Assembly: GCF_000464535.1 (NCBI RefSeq)
Contig: NW_006916440.1
Span: 7,597-71,596, forward strand
Length of the DNA: 64,000 bases
Reading direction: 5' to 3'
DNA from: Endocarpon pusillum Z07020
Taxonomy: Eukaryota > Ascomycota > Eurotiomycetes > Verrucariales > Verrucariaceae
Positions 10,848 to 21,359 of this stretch are shown piece after piece. Position numbers and translations under genes: made by a program. The notes beneath the pieces are model-generated. The model did not search any database. It was given only the letters and a program-made list of their open reading frames with translations, and had not been told where the DNA came from. How positions within the stretch are numbered: position 1 is the stretch's first letter; each line of letters starts with the position of its first letter.

Positions 10848-11296
10848 TATGATGATTTCCGGGTTGGCTACGAGATTGTCGCGGACAGAGTTTGGAGAAG
10901 GCGATCATAAAGATGATGGTGTACTCCGTAGGCGCAAAACTACGTAGTAAGGTTTTTGGAGATGCTTGGCATGTTTGCCTTTTGGAGATCCCCACGATCA
11001 CGGTGGTATGGATCGACTAGAGGTTCAAGATTGCCTGCTTTGAAGACCGTCTGGCAGGCTTAGATGAATGCCATCTCTACGCATACCTCGAACACTCACC
11101 CCCAAATCTCGGCCCTGTTCCGTTTGTGTCTGACCGTGCTCGTCTACGAGTTCACCCTGAAGGAGAACGTCGGGCTTCCACCGGCCCACGATAGCCAAAC
11201 TCGTCGCAGCTTACTACACCCGTTTGTTGCCGCGTTGCAGTCTCGAGGTGGTGCTATACGGGGTAAACACGCGTCGAAGGCGATACAGTGTCAGAT
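10848..11296. promoter_or_regulatory. Shared spacer of divergent zim17 and cullin-3
   Basis: The two genes are transcribed away from each other, so this 449-bp spacer must carry both promoters and 5' leaders. A plus-strand open frame begins at 11064 and overlaps the short first exon of cullin-3; it has no family resemblance and is taken as leader sequence. No TATA-like box was assigned. Confidence 0.5.
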
Positions 11297-14088
11297 ATGT
11301 CAACGTTGTCATCCAGAGGAAGAGGGAAGATCAGAGCCCCGCGAAGGGTAGGTGACCTCAACCTCACTTACATCTGCAGCTAGCCTCCTTGTTGGTTGCA
11401 ATTTGGCTTTCATGATCTCTCCCTGTTTTGGAAGTGTGCCCCGACCACGTTATCTTCTTTGTACCCTTACTACGCATATTTCTCACAACAACTCTTATTT
11501 CACGTTCAAAGTGTTTTATAAAGCTGATAATGGCGCCATGGCAGGGTCTCACGAACAATGATACGGTTGACTTCGATGTCACTTGGGGCATCCTCGAGGG
11601 TGCGCTCAGAGAAATACACGCCAAGAATGCCTCCAAGCTGTCTTTCGAAGAACTCTACCGGAATGCCTACAAGCTGGTTCTGAAGAAGAAAGGTGAAGAA
11701 CTCTATAACCGGGTTAGTGGGCTCGAACAAGAGCTACTGAGAGAGAATGTGCGGAGCAGGGTAGTGCAAATGGTCACTTCACCTCTTATCCTCGGAGCAA
11801 GTGGTGAGCAAGTTGGGGGTCAGGCACATCAGCGGCGAGCAGATGGAGAGAGATTCTTAGGAGTTCTCAAGAATGCTTACAAAGATCATGATATCTGCAT
11901 GAAGATGATCACCGATGTTTTAATGTATATGGTGAGCTGCAATACATTACCCATCAATCTGCTGATAAGGATTTTCGTGCTTACAATACATTGATCAGGA
12001 GCGCACATACTGCCAGGATCAGCGCCATCCATCAATATATGCCATGGCGATGGCTCTTTTCCGAACGCAGGTGCTTCGTTCTCCAGCTACCGACCAGTCT
12101 GATATAAATGTGATGGCAATCCTGGAGAGTGCGATTCTTGACATGATTGCTATGGAACGAAAAAACGAGATTATAGATAGACCGCTGATCCGAGCTTGCA
12201 TTTGCATGCTAGAAGAGCTTTACGAGACCTTTCAAGAAGAAGAGAGCTCGAAGCTTTACTTGACCTCGTTCGAGCCAAAGTTTCTCGAGTCAAGCAGGAT
12301 ATTCTATCACCGCGAAGGCCAAGATTTGGTTGCGAATGCTGATGCGGGAACATTTTGCCGTCATGCCCGTAAACGATTGCGAGAAGAGGATGAGCGATGC
12401 CAACAAACACTGTCAACATTGACGGACCAAAAGATTAAAAGTGTCGTTGACAAGGAGTTGATTGGAGCACATATCCGCGATGTGATCAACATGGAAGGGA
12501 CGGGCGTGAAACACATGCTCGACAACGACAGATTGGAAGACCTCTCAAATGTCTTTGATTTGAATTCAAGGGTGGATCCGAAAAAGGCAGCTCTGAAAGA
12601 CGCTGTGCAGAAGAGAATTGTTTCCCTTGGTTCGGAGATCAACAACATGAGTTCTGGGGCTGTGGTTCCGCCGCCAAACAATGCTTCTGAACAAGCAAAG
12701 AAGGAGGAAGGAGAAAAGGATAAAAATGTCAATCAACAGACAGCTTCCGCTATCAAATGGGTAGACGATGTTCTCACACTAAAGACCAAATATGACCGGA
12801 TATGGGAAGAAGCATTCAAGAAAGATTCAAACATGGAAAAAGCTCTTGAGTACAGTTTCCAGGAATTCATCAACGCCAACCAACGCAGCTCGGAACACCT
12901 ATCACTCTATCTCGATGAATATCTGAAGAAGGGCGCGAAGGGCAAGACAGACCTGGAGGTTGATGCAAACCTCGACAAGGGCATCCTGCTGTTGCAATAC
13001 ATTCAGGACAAGGACCACTTCGAAAACTACTACAAAAAGCACTTGTCCAAGCGGCTGTTGCAGAGGAAATCTGCCAGCATGGATATCGAACGGCAGATGA
13101 TCTCGAAAATGAAAATGAAGGTTGGCAACACGTTCACGCAACGACTCGAGTCCATGTTTAAAGACATGGCGTTATCTGAAGATCTCACTAAACAATACAA
13201 AACACATGTGGCTGAACTAGGCGACCCCGACACGACTCGGATCGATCTTGAAGCCAGCATTCTTACGACAACCATGTGGCCTGTTGATAGCATGGTGAGA
13301 CGTAACGAGGACGGGTCGACCAAGACCGCATGTATCTATCCGCCGGTCGTGGAAAACGCTCGGAAGAGATTCGAGCATTTCTATCTAAAGAAGCATAGCG
13401 GTCGAACGCTATCCTGGCAGCCACAACTTGGAAGTGCCGACATTCGCGCAACTTTCACAAAACCGGATGGCAAGACCAAACGGCATGAACTGAATGTGTC
13501 GACATATGCAATGGTCATTTTGCTCCTATTCAATGACTTGCCGGCTGATCAATGTCTGAGCTATGAGGAAATCCAGGCACGAACCTCAATCCCTGAGAAT
13601 GAGCTTTGCCGAAATTTACAGTCACTGGCAGTGGTACCAAAGACAAGAATATTGAAGAAAGATCCCATGAGCAAAGAAATCAAACCTGGAGATAAGTTCT
13701 ACTTCAACGAGAGCTTTACGAGTCCATACATGAAAGTCAAGGTTGGCGTGGTCAGCAATGCGGGCAGCAAAGCAGAGAACAGCGATGAGAGGAGGGCGAC
13801 GAAGAGAAAAGCTGATGAAGAGAGGGGTACCACGATCGAGGCGGCGATCGTCAGAATAATGAAGTGGGTAGCTTGCTATTTCGATATCTACCGCGATACT
13901 GACCTAACCCTAGGCAACGCAAACACCTTCCCCACCAACAGCTCATCGCGGAAGTGATCCAGCAGTTGGCCAACCGCTTCCAGCCCGACGTTAACATGAT
14001 CAAGCAGAGGATAGAAAGCTTGATGGAACGGGAATACCTGGAAAGGGGCCCAGATCCGAGTAAACCTTCTTACACGTATCTTGCTTAG
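11297..14088 (+). CDS. cul3: Cullin-3, scaffold of BTB-type ubiquitin ligases
   Basis: The 825-residue model has four exons: 11297-11347, 11545-11931, 11999-13863 and 13914-14088. The 17-codon first exon (MSTLSSRGRGKIRAPRR) matches the basic start of cullin-3 proteins and joins in phase to GLTNNDTVDFDVTW through a 197-nt intron. The body shows cullin signatures: ASKLSFEELYRNAYKLVL (substrate-adaptor side), FENYYKKHLSKRLL and the cullin-homology region. The last exon holds the NEDD8 site IVRIMKQRK (Lys768) and the winged-helix end SYTYLA. The product binds BTB adaptors and an Rbx1 RING in the nucleus and cytosol. Intron 3 splits the codon of the neddylated lysine. ATG 11530 in exon 2 is in frame but would lose the conserved N-terminus, so it is not preferred. 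Confidence 0.95.
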
Positions 14089-14490
14089 ATGAGCTCATGA
14101 CGTCTTTTTCGTTGGCATGGTAAAGCGCTTTCAAGAGTTATGCAGGTTTTGTGGGTCTTGAGGTAAGGTGCATTTAGCGAAGTCAATGGTTTGTGGGCAT
14201 GATGGGAACGTGGGACTCAGGGCATGCGATGTGTTGCCGAATCGGAGTCTACCACAGAAAAGGTCGACCTTCGTGGAAAGGCGAATTCTCCAAGGCGAGA
14301 TAGATCCAGCAGGCTTGGGAAGCTCAACGGTCAAAGGAGACACAACTCGAGTAGACATCTCAATCAACGAGCATACAACGCTCATTCTTTCCTGACTCGG
14401 GACCAATTCCTGCATTTATGCAAACACATTGAGCAGTCCGATCACTTCCATTCTACCCAAATCCCAAACATCTCATACAGCGTCGACCCA
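14089..14490. other. Convergent 3' spacer, cullin-3 and FAD oxidoreductase
   Basis: Both flanking genes end here, so it should hold two 3' ends and their poly(A) signals. Open frames crossing it are fragments without family resemblance. Confidence 0.45.
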
Positions 14491-16349
14491 TCAATCCCAG
14501 TTTTCCGTCGACCTCCCCGCCTCGACCTCCTCCCTCCAAATCGTCTTCTCCTCCTCCGCCCGCCCAGGACCCATATACCAACTCCCATACAGACCACTCG
14601 CCCACTCCTTACCCACACCATTCCTGTCCTTCGCCTTCTTCGAATACCACTTCCCATAGATCAACAGGTAATACAGGCGGAAACTGAGGAGTGCGAATTT
14701 ATCCCTCTCCAGATCCTCGGGGTAAGTCGCGCCGAGGTTAACCGCGGCGGCAATGCCGGAGATGACGGCGACCTCGTGGGCGTTGACGAGGGTCCAGGCG
14801 GCGGCGAAACGGGTGTGGTTGCGGCCCTGGAGCAGCCAGAGCCAGGGGACGACGAAGATGTAGTGGGTGAAGGAGTGGCAGAGCTGGTGCCACCAGTCCT
14901 CGCGGATGATCTTGGCCTTGTCGATCTCGTCGATGGACCAAAGGTGCGAGTCGCGCGCCTTGTTGAGGAAGATGGTCTGGAAGACGTGGTTCTCGAAGGG
15001 GACCTTGTGCGGGAATTGGGACTGGTAGTTGGAGCAGTCGAAGCACATCTCGAGCTTGGACGGGTCGGTCGGGTACTCTTTGATGTAGTACATCGGTTTG
15101 TAGTTCGTCTGGCCGTAGGTGTTGCGCGTGGATTGGTCGACCATGGAGAGGCTGGTCACGGCGCGCTCCGGGCTGTAGAAGTTTTCGTAGTGTTTCCTCA
15201 TGTAGGCCGTGTCGGTGTGGGTGATGGTGATGTCGTCGGAGAATTTGGCGGAGCCGAGGACTTTGCGCTCGCGGAAGGTGGAGCTGCGGGAGAGGAGCCG
15301 GTTCGCTGTGTCGGCTCTGGATGGGGTGGTTAGTGCGGGAGGGATTGAGCCGTTGGGGGAGGAGAGAGGAAGAGGGAAGGAAGTGCACTTACAGCACGCA
15401 GAGAATGAGCTCGTCGTATTCTTCCTCCCATTCTTCGCCAGGGAGATTTGCAGGGTTATGGTTGTCGGGGGAGTCGATGTCTCCACTGACGGGGTTATGG
15501 TTACTCTCAACTGGGGTTCTCTTGATGAAAGAGACGACAACGCCATCTTTGTCGCGCTTGACTACTGAAGTCATCTCGGTGGATAGTCTGACGTGGACTC
15601 CATTCTTCACCAAACTCTTCCGCCATGTCTCGTAGAAGTCACTGAAATTGGGAAACACGACCATGGGTGGTAAATTGCTGGCCACAGACTGCTTGTCCGC
15701 CGGATACCACATGCCGTACGTCGGACTCGTGCATAACCTCTCCAACATGATACTGGGTGTTTCTGGGGTAGCATTTCCAGTGCCGAGAAACAGAGCAGTC
15801 ATGGGCAGAGCAATGAAGTTGATGAAATCGTCCGAGAAGAAGAACAGCTTCAACATAAGCTTCAACGGCATGAGCGCAAAGAAGATCTCGAACCAGCGAG
15901 CAATCTTCAGAACGGTAGCGAATCGCCTGATCTCCTTCTGGTGCTTGGCCAACAATTCGGTAGGAAAGACATTGTTCCAGAACATCTCGTCTTTACCAAA
16001 TGAGACCTGGAGCTTGACTGGATCGGCATGATAGCCTTGACGGGCAAACATGGTCATGGTGTGGTGGAAGATGTTGCTGCCACCTTGCACGCCTTGGTTG
16101 AACCAGGAGGCGCCATGCTTATTCTTGTCGATGGGCACCGCGAAGGCCTGGCCGCCGCAGTAATTTACCGAGTCAACCAGCGTGACTTGGAACTTCTCTG
16201 GATGCTGAGCCAGATGGTGTGCAGCAGACATTCCTTGGGAGCGTCAGGGGTGGTCGACAGAACTAGTAGGGATCAATGTAGGTATTACCTGCTGCCCCTG
16301 CTCCCACCACCAACACTCTCTTTCTCCCATTGCTCTTCTTGGCCGACAT
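14491..16349 (-). CDS. FAD-dependent amine-oxidase-like oxidoreductase
   Basis: The 575-residue model has exons 16289-16349, 15393-16233 and 14491-15316, with introns of 55 and 76 nt, all in phase. It opens with the dinucleotide-binding fold VLVVGAGAAGMSAAHHLAQ (GxGxxG at residues 16-21), formed only after splicing of intron 1. The following GGQAFAVPIDKNKHGASWFN resembles the FAD/NAD-binding proteins of the COG2907 amine-oxidase-like group. A hydrophobic stretch lies near LMLKLFFFSDDFINFIALP. The C-terminal half (HSFTHYIFVVPWLWLLQGRN, AAWTLVNAHEVAVISG) is typical of fungal members. The substrate is not known. A long plus-strand open frame (14224-15333) is only the antisense shadow of exon 3. 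Confidence 0.8.
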
Positions 16350-17292
16350 TTTGGCAAACAGTTGGGAATACTCCGTACAGGACGGTGCAATGCGTCAATG
16401 CATGTTCATATGTGCCATGAGACGGGATAATATCATCAAGCAGTACTTCTCTCGGTGGTTGGCACCATGACGCTGACAAAGGAATGTTGACGTCATTCAT
16501 CCAAAAAAATCCAAACAACTTACCTCTTTCGGCCTCTTTCGGTTCCCCCGATTGGATGTGCTCGTCTAGTACTCATCAATGAGTGAAACTATCATGCACA
16601 CGCGCGATACTATCAACATGGCTATCATGACGCGTTCTACAGGAAACAGCCACGGTCTCTTTTGGGAAAGCGGTCCTCTTGCTCATCTAAATCTCGAGAT
16701 TCCTTCTGATAAACCGACACCCAAGTGCCAGCAGAAGAAGTTATGTAACCAGGGGCAACCACCACCGACCTTCAACAGCAGAGTCGGTTTGGACATGGTC
16801 ACCTCACAGAAAAATGGAGATATTTTCAAGCTTAATCAGTCAGCAAAAGTGAATTTACAAAAAGAAAAGCCCAGGCATCAGTTGCATATTGATGCGAAAA
16901 GGGGAACTGTGGAGCAGGAGGAAGAAAATGGCTCTGTTCGTTCAAGAAAGCTGCGCAGGGCGCAAAAATAAGTACAAATTTGCTGTACGGCACAGCGAAA
17001 TTGGCCGCGAAATTGCAGCAGAAATTGACCAATCAAAAGCAAGAAAAACGCAGGGATAGCGCGTATGAAATGCGGTTAACAGGAACTTTTTATTTCTACA
17101 AAAATAATGTCTTCAGAGCGTACAATCTGACTATATCCGTATCTTGTTTGCCTCAGTGACAGACTTAATCAGGTTCCTATCTGTCTGCGAATGTTCCAAC
17201 GTCGGCTATCCTCAGCGAGGAAACCCAAATGCTCACTAACTCAGGCCCCTGTTGCGCTCCCTTCGTGTGAAAGAGTGTTCCGAGGACGACTC
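16350..17292. other. Intergenic, no gene supported
   Basis: This lies upstream of the FAD oxidoreductase and downstream of the isochorismatase-like gene, both on the minus strand. One 130-codon plus-strand frame (16579-16971) has a biased Lys/Gln composition, no family likeness and no neighbouring exons, so it is not called. Confidence 0.45.
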
Positions 17293-18324
17293 TCAAATCA
17301 GTTCAGCTTCTCCTGGAACAAGGGTTCCATTTTCGACGGCTCCTCCATGGGCTCGTGCAGTGACCCCATATGCGGGTAAATACTGTCAAATCAGTCTCTA
17401 CATGCTCTTGGGATACCTGGAAAGCACCTACCTGATCCAAGAAAGGTAGAACCTCCGCTGTGCCTGGAGTATTCCTCCAGTCTCTCATGAGATCCATGGC
17501 TATTGCGAACATTCCCATCTGAAGGTGTCTTAGCAACCAGTCAAGTTCCATGATGCTTGACTCACCAAATGTACTCCAGCTTGCTCCATGCGTCTGTTCG
17601 CATCCTCCGCCAGTATCGGCGTGAATGTTCCGCTTGCGTCAGTATTGGCCCAGACAGAATAGCCAGCTTCTCTAAGTGATAGCGCGAGGAATGCGGTACC
17701 TAGTGGCGTGTGAGTGAGATATGTAAGAGAGCTATTGAAGCGAAAGTGCAACGTACAAACTTCGGTCACAATGCCAGCGAGGACCACCTGCTGTTTGCCC
17801 GTTGCTTCGACTGCTGCTCTGAATTCCGGATTGTCCCAGGCGTTTACCTCACCATTCCTTCGGATATATGGCGCCCGAGGATGCATCTCAATGATTTCCC
17901 TGGGCAAGGGGCCATTTGGGCCTGCCAATTCGTATTTAGGAACAGTTTGCTTAAGGTAATAAAGAAGCTTTACCTGTCTCAGCAGATGTCGTCAAAATGG
18001 TCGGCAAACTGAACAAATTCCCCAATGCAGCGTGGGCAAGGACATTGTTCCTGAACTCGGTTGGGGTGAAGTCTCTGACCAGCTGGGTCAAGCCAACCTG
18101 GTGGTCGACTACAAGAAGCACTGGAGAAGGTGAGATCTGCACACTGGAGAACCGCTCACGGTGACATACCCGTGTTGTTCTTCTCGAGTCTCTCGAAGGT
18201 ATATGCTACAAATTCTTGGTGTCAGCTCTTTCCCCTGCTTCAAGTTCAATCAGGATCATGCTTACTCACCATTGACTGCGGCAGCAGCAATAAGCCCAAT
18301 GCTGAGGACGTTGTAGAGTTTCAT
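17293..18324 (-). CDS. Secreted isochorismatase-like cysteine hydrolase
   Basis: Seven exons (18270-18324, 18170-18205, 17974-18120, 17757-17921, 17566-17699, 17432-17518, 17293-17382) give 237 residues, with six introns of 47-57 nt. The start is a signal peptide (MKLYNVLSIGLIAAAAVN), mostly in exon 1. The hydrolase core carries LLVVDHQVGL (Asp36), LTTSAETGPNGPLP, GEVNAWDNPEF and the catalytic cysteine GIVTEVC (Cys135), whose codon is split by intron 4. The text AMDLMRDWRNTP near the end is common in YcaC-like members. The family hydrolyses amides or enol ethers; the substrate here is unknown. Most relatives are cytosolic, so the signal peptide is notable. It has no genomic partner suggesting a pathway. 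Confidence 0.85.
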
Positions 18325-19446
18325 GTTCTCAACTGTTTACGACACTGAAACGGCACGAAAGGTTTTTGGCAGGTTCAAGAGGCTTAGCAGATGGAAGACA
18401 ACCGATGTTCGTTTCTTCATGGAAGGACAAACTCCAGGAATTTATATTCAGCAGCAGAGCAAGTCTCCTCATCCATTTCTTGCCCCTTGGTTCCACTCCC
18501 ACCCCTGGCCGCACGGGAACGTGGGAAGCGAGAGCACTCGTAAGGGATTCATAATGGCTACGTTTGGCTTAGAGGTGCAGTTTCGATGTCTTCATCAGCA
18601 ATTGGTAAGTGCAGCGTTTGATGCTGCGGGATGTCCGGATAACCAGGCTAGGAGATAATGATTCGGACCGAGGTTCTAAGCTGGCGTTTTCTTGAGGTTA
18701 CATCCCGTCGATCCATTTTATTGGTTACAATGAGGCCAGGCCCTTGGATGTAAAAAACTGAGCATATCCCGCTTCAATGATTCAGCGTCTTCTAATCCAT
18801 TAGAGCTGTTTTGCACCGCTGTTTTGTGGGGCATCTGCAACGTTGTAGTCCTCGTACGGAGTAGCTTCAAGATAGCGGATACATGCCGTTGTCGGTGGCT
18901 TTTCGTAGTTTTCAGCCATCTCAAAAGCAGTATAGACTGCGTACGATGAAATTTAATCATGCATGCGTGCCTATACTACTAACGATACGTGGCATAAGTA
19001 TCCCTAGTACGGCGCTAGTATCTGCCACTTCGAACACGATGGATACAGATAGCTCTGTTGATCTTGTACGGCCATTTCCTGTTAATGCTAGGGATCAAAC
19101 AAGCAAACTAATCCCAATTGGGCGATGTCTGGGCACCTTATCCTCACTATGGCAAGGCGCTGATACGTGCCGTTGTAACTTTACAAGGTCTTTCTAGCGC
19201 TGTGTTAGGGATACTTATGCCTTTCCTGTAGTATAGTTCTATGCATCATTCATGAGTGCGCATACGCTTGTAGCTTGGCAGATACCGCTGAATTTAGCTT
19301 AGCGTATATAAAGATCGTTAATGAAGTATTGCTACATCTATTTATCCTCCTTGAAGTTCTCTCTCAAATTGATAATTATACTAGCTACCAAAGACAACAG
19401 AAGCAGAGGAGCAGTCGTTAAGAACAAGATAGTTGCTCTAAAGGCT
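18325..19446. other. Intergenic, gene-poor
   Basis: About 1.1 kb upstream of the hydrolase gene. Frames of 60-110 codons are present but none is convincing. From about 18850 onward composition and short repeated words suggest old transposon debris leading into the inverted-repeat element. Confidence 0.4.
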
Positions 19447-19480
19447 GTACGGAGTCGTGCACCAAAAGTAGTGCAAATAC
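19447..19480 (+). repeat. Left terminal inverted repeat
   Basis: This 34-bp arm is the inverted copy of 20240-20273 with one mismatch (AAAAG against AAGAG). Confidence 0.8.
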
Positions 19481-20239
19481 TGTACACTAAGGATATATGT
19501 GCCAAGAGGTGTACTCTTGACAATCAGGTCATGACTCCTCCTCCATAAGCATGATAAACTTTGGACCTGCTGACGCTTGAGCAGTAAGGCTTTAGATGGC
19601 CCTTAGCCTCTAATTAGCTTTTTGATTTAGTAGGGCTAATGTGCCCTAGAATGATGGTTGCTTAAGGGACAGAGTAGTGGTATTTCCTATGGCGTTTAGG
19701 CTCGCTATCCCTTCGTCTCCTGCAAAATGGCCCTTTTAGCGTCAATTAGTGGCAATGCTAGCAGGGGGCCTCTTGTGTATCAAATTGCTCCAATTCTGTA
19801 AAATACTAGTTAGTAGAAATAGTGCTTATGAAATGCTCGGGGCGCGCGCGCAGCGCAGCGAATTTCGCGAATTCTACTCCTTCGTATGATATCGCTGCCA
19901 GCAGGGTCCTTTGACGCATAACGGTACGTTTCATTGTTTACAGCCTCTATAGCCCTTGGATTCGCGTAATGCGTGCGCTGCGCGCGAAATAGCGTCAGCT
20001 GTATCAGTATGTACGCTGTATTAATCAAATGAAGCGCTGCTGTCAATAGCAGGCAGTTGATTGGTAGCAGCAAGGATGTTGACGGATATGGCGTTGCGGC
20101 ACTGATTTTTGTGCTAAAAGGGCACATGCAGGAGACGAAGGGATAGGCTTCAGCCCTGGAATGCTTAGAATGACACTACACCACTGCAATAAGTGTCAAG
20201 ATAAATTTATCTTTTTATCTTGGCAAGCTATCTCTTAGC

Positions 20240-20273
20240 GTATTTGCACTACTCTTGGTGCACGACTCCGTAC
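20240..20273 (-). repeat. Right terminal inverted repeat
   Basis: Partner of 19447-19480, 33 of 34 positions identical on the reverse strand. The next bases outward, CAGCAAC, loosely mirror GTTGCT found further out on the left side. Confidence 0.8.
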
Positions 20274-21359
20274 CAGCAACAGTAACATTATTATAACTTA
20301 TGTCCGCACAAATTAAGCAATTCGCATTTTTGTAAGCTCTGCGCAGCTGATTCTATCTCAAAGTTACGTGGAACATGACTATTGACTATACGGTACTACA
20401 ACACCAAGCCAGATTAGATATAGGGGTAATATTGCGCCTGTTCTACACCGAATGCAGCTAGCCACACGCACATTGAGTTTGCGTATGCATTAGCTGCAGA
20501 ACAGCTCTAGTTAATTACAAAGGAAGAGAACCACACCCAGCTGAGCTTTACTCGCTGCAATCATTAGATGATCAATCCACCCGTTGGCCGAGAATCTAAG
20601 GACGATATACTGATACTCAGCTGACACACAGTGTCAGAGTATACACACCAATGCAAATTCGTGAGATGACTCTGTTCGCCGAAGACAACCCATGCATCCT
20701 ATCGAGAGAACCTTCAAGGTGAAGCGGAAACTCTCAACGTTATACGTTGGCAACCTATTCTGGGTCTGAAAATGAAATGTGTTGAAAAACGAGATTGCCA
20801 CAACTGAGCCATGTGTTGAGGGTTGTAAGATACAACCACTTTTCCAAGATTTAGCCCACCAGTAATAGGCTTGCTTTGGTAAAGTCCGCCAAAGTAATGT
20901 GAGGTCCGGCTGCGGGTAAAGCACACCTCCGTATGTTACCTCAATCAGTGAGGGGTACATCAATTGAGTGTGGTTCAAAACCCACAAACGCTGTCCTTTT
21001 GGCGGAGTGGTTGATGTGTCCCTTTTCTTCACGTAATTCATGGAAGCCGTTGAGGCGTGGTCCCATCGGCACGATGTTGTTGCGGGTCGTCCATGGATGC
21101 AGTACGGAGCATGACGCTAGCTTCCCTAATCATTTACAGGTGTTTTCAATCGTGATGTGGGAAGATGTAGTCCATGAGCTACATCAGCGAGCCATTGAAA
21201 AGAAGAAGTAAGCTTAACTGATGAATGCAGCATCAATACATGTTGAGCAACAGATGAATTAGAAGACAGAAAGGTGGAACAGCAGCGAGGCCTCCCGAAT
21301 GCCACGACACCACTTATCGCAATATTGGGAATTATTCGTCTTCCGCCCCACGCTGTACA
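20274..21359. other. Intergenic, no gene supported
   Basis: A 135-codon minus-strand frame (20634-21041) exists but has no family resemblance and no supporting exons. It is left uncalled. The right side should hold the 3' end of the exonuclease gene. Confidence 0.4.

Larger units (their letters stand above)
19447..20273. mobile_element. Non-autonomous DNA element with 34-bp terminal inverted repeats
   Basis: The 827-bp segment begins with GTACGGAGTCGTGCACC and ends with its inverted copy; the 34-bp ends match at 33 positions. A second, subterminal inverted pair lies at 19705-19740 and 20113-20146, differing by a small indel. The inside encodes nothing recognisable; the longest minus-strand frame (19810-20127) has no family likeness. 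This fits a MITE-like or deleted DNA transposon. A clear target-site duplication was not found, so the true ends may lie slightly outside. Confidence 0.6.

Noticed and set aside
11064..11351. A 95-codon plus-strand frame upstream of cullin-3
   Set aside because: It overlaps the true first exon of cullin-3 in another frame and has no family likeness.
14224..15333. A 369-codon plus-strand open frame
   Set aside because: It lies antisense to exon 3 of the FAD oxidoreductase. The minus strand carries conserved domain text and splice sites; the plus frame is Val/Asp/Gly-biased and resembles nothing.
16579..16971. A 130-codon plus-strand frame
   Set aside because: No family resemblance, no splice partners, and Lys/Gln-rich composition. 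It fits chance in a gene-poor spacer.
10922..20273. Recurrent word TACGGAGT/ACTCCGTA as a regulatory repeat
   Set aside because: It occurs about five times on both strands, including the inverted-repeat ends. That is only slightly above chance for an octamer in 64 kb.
20634..21041. A 135-codon minus-strand frame
   Set aside because: The translation shows no known motif, and there are no plausible flanking exons. It could be real but is not supported.
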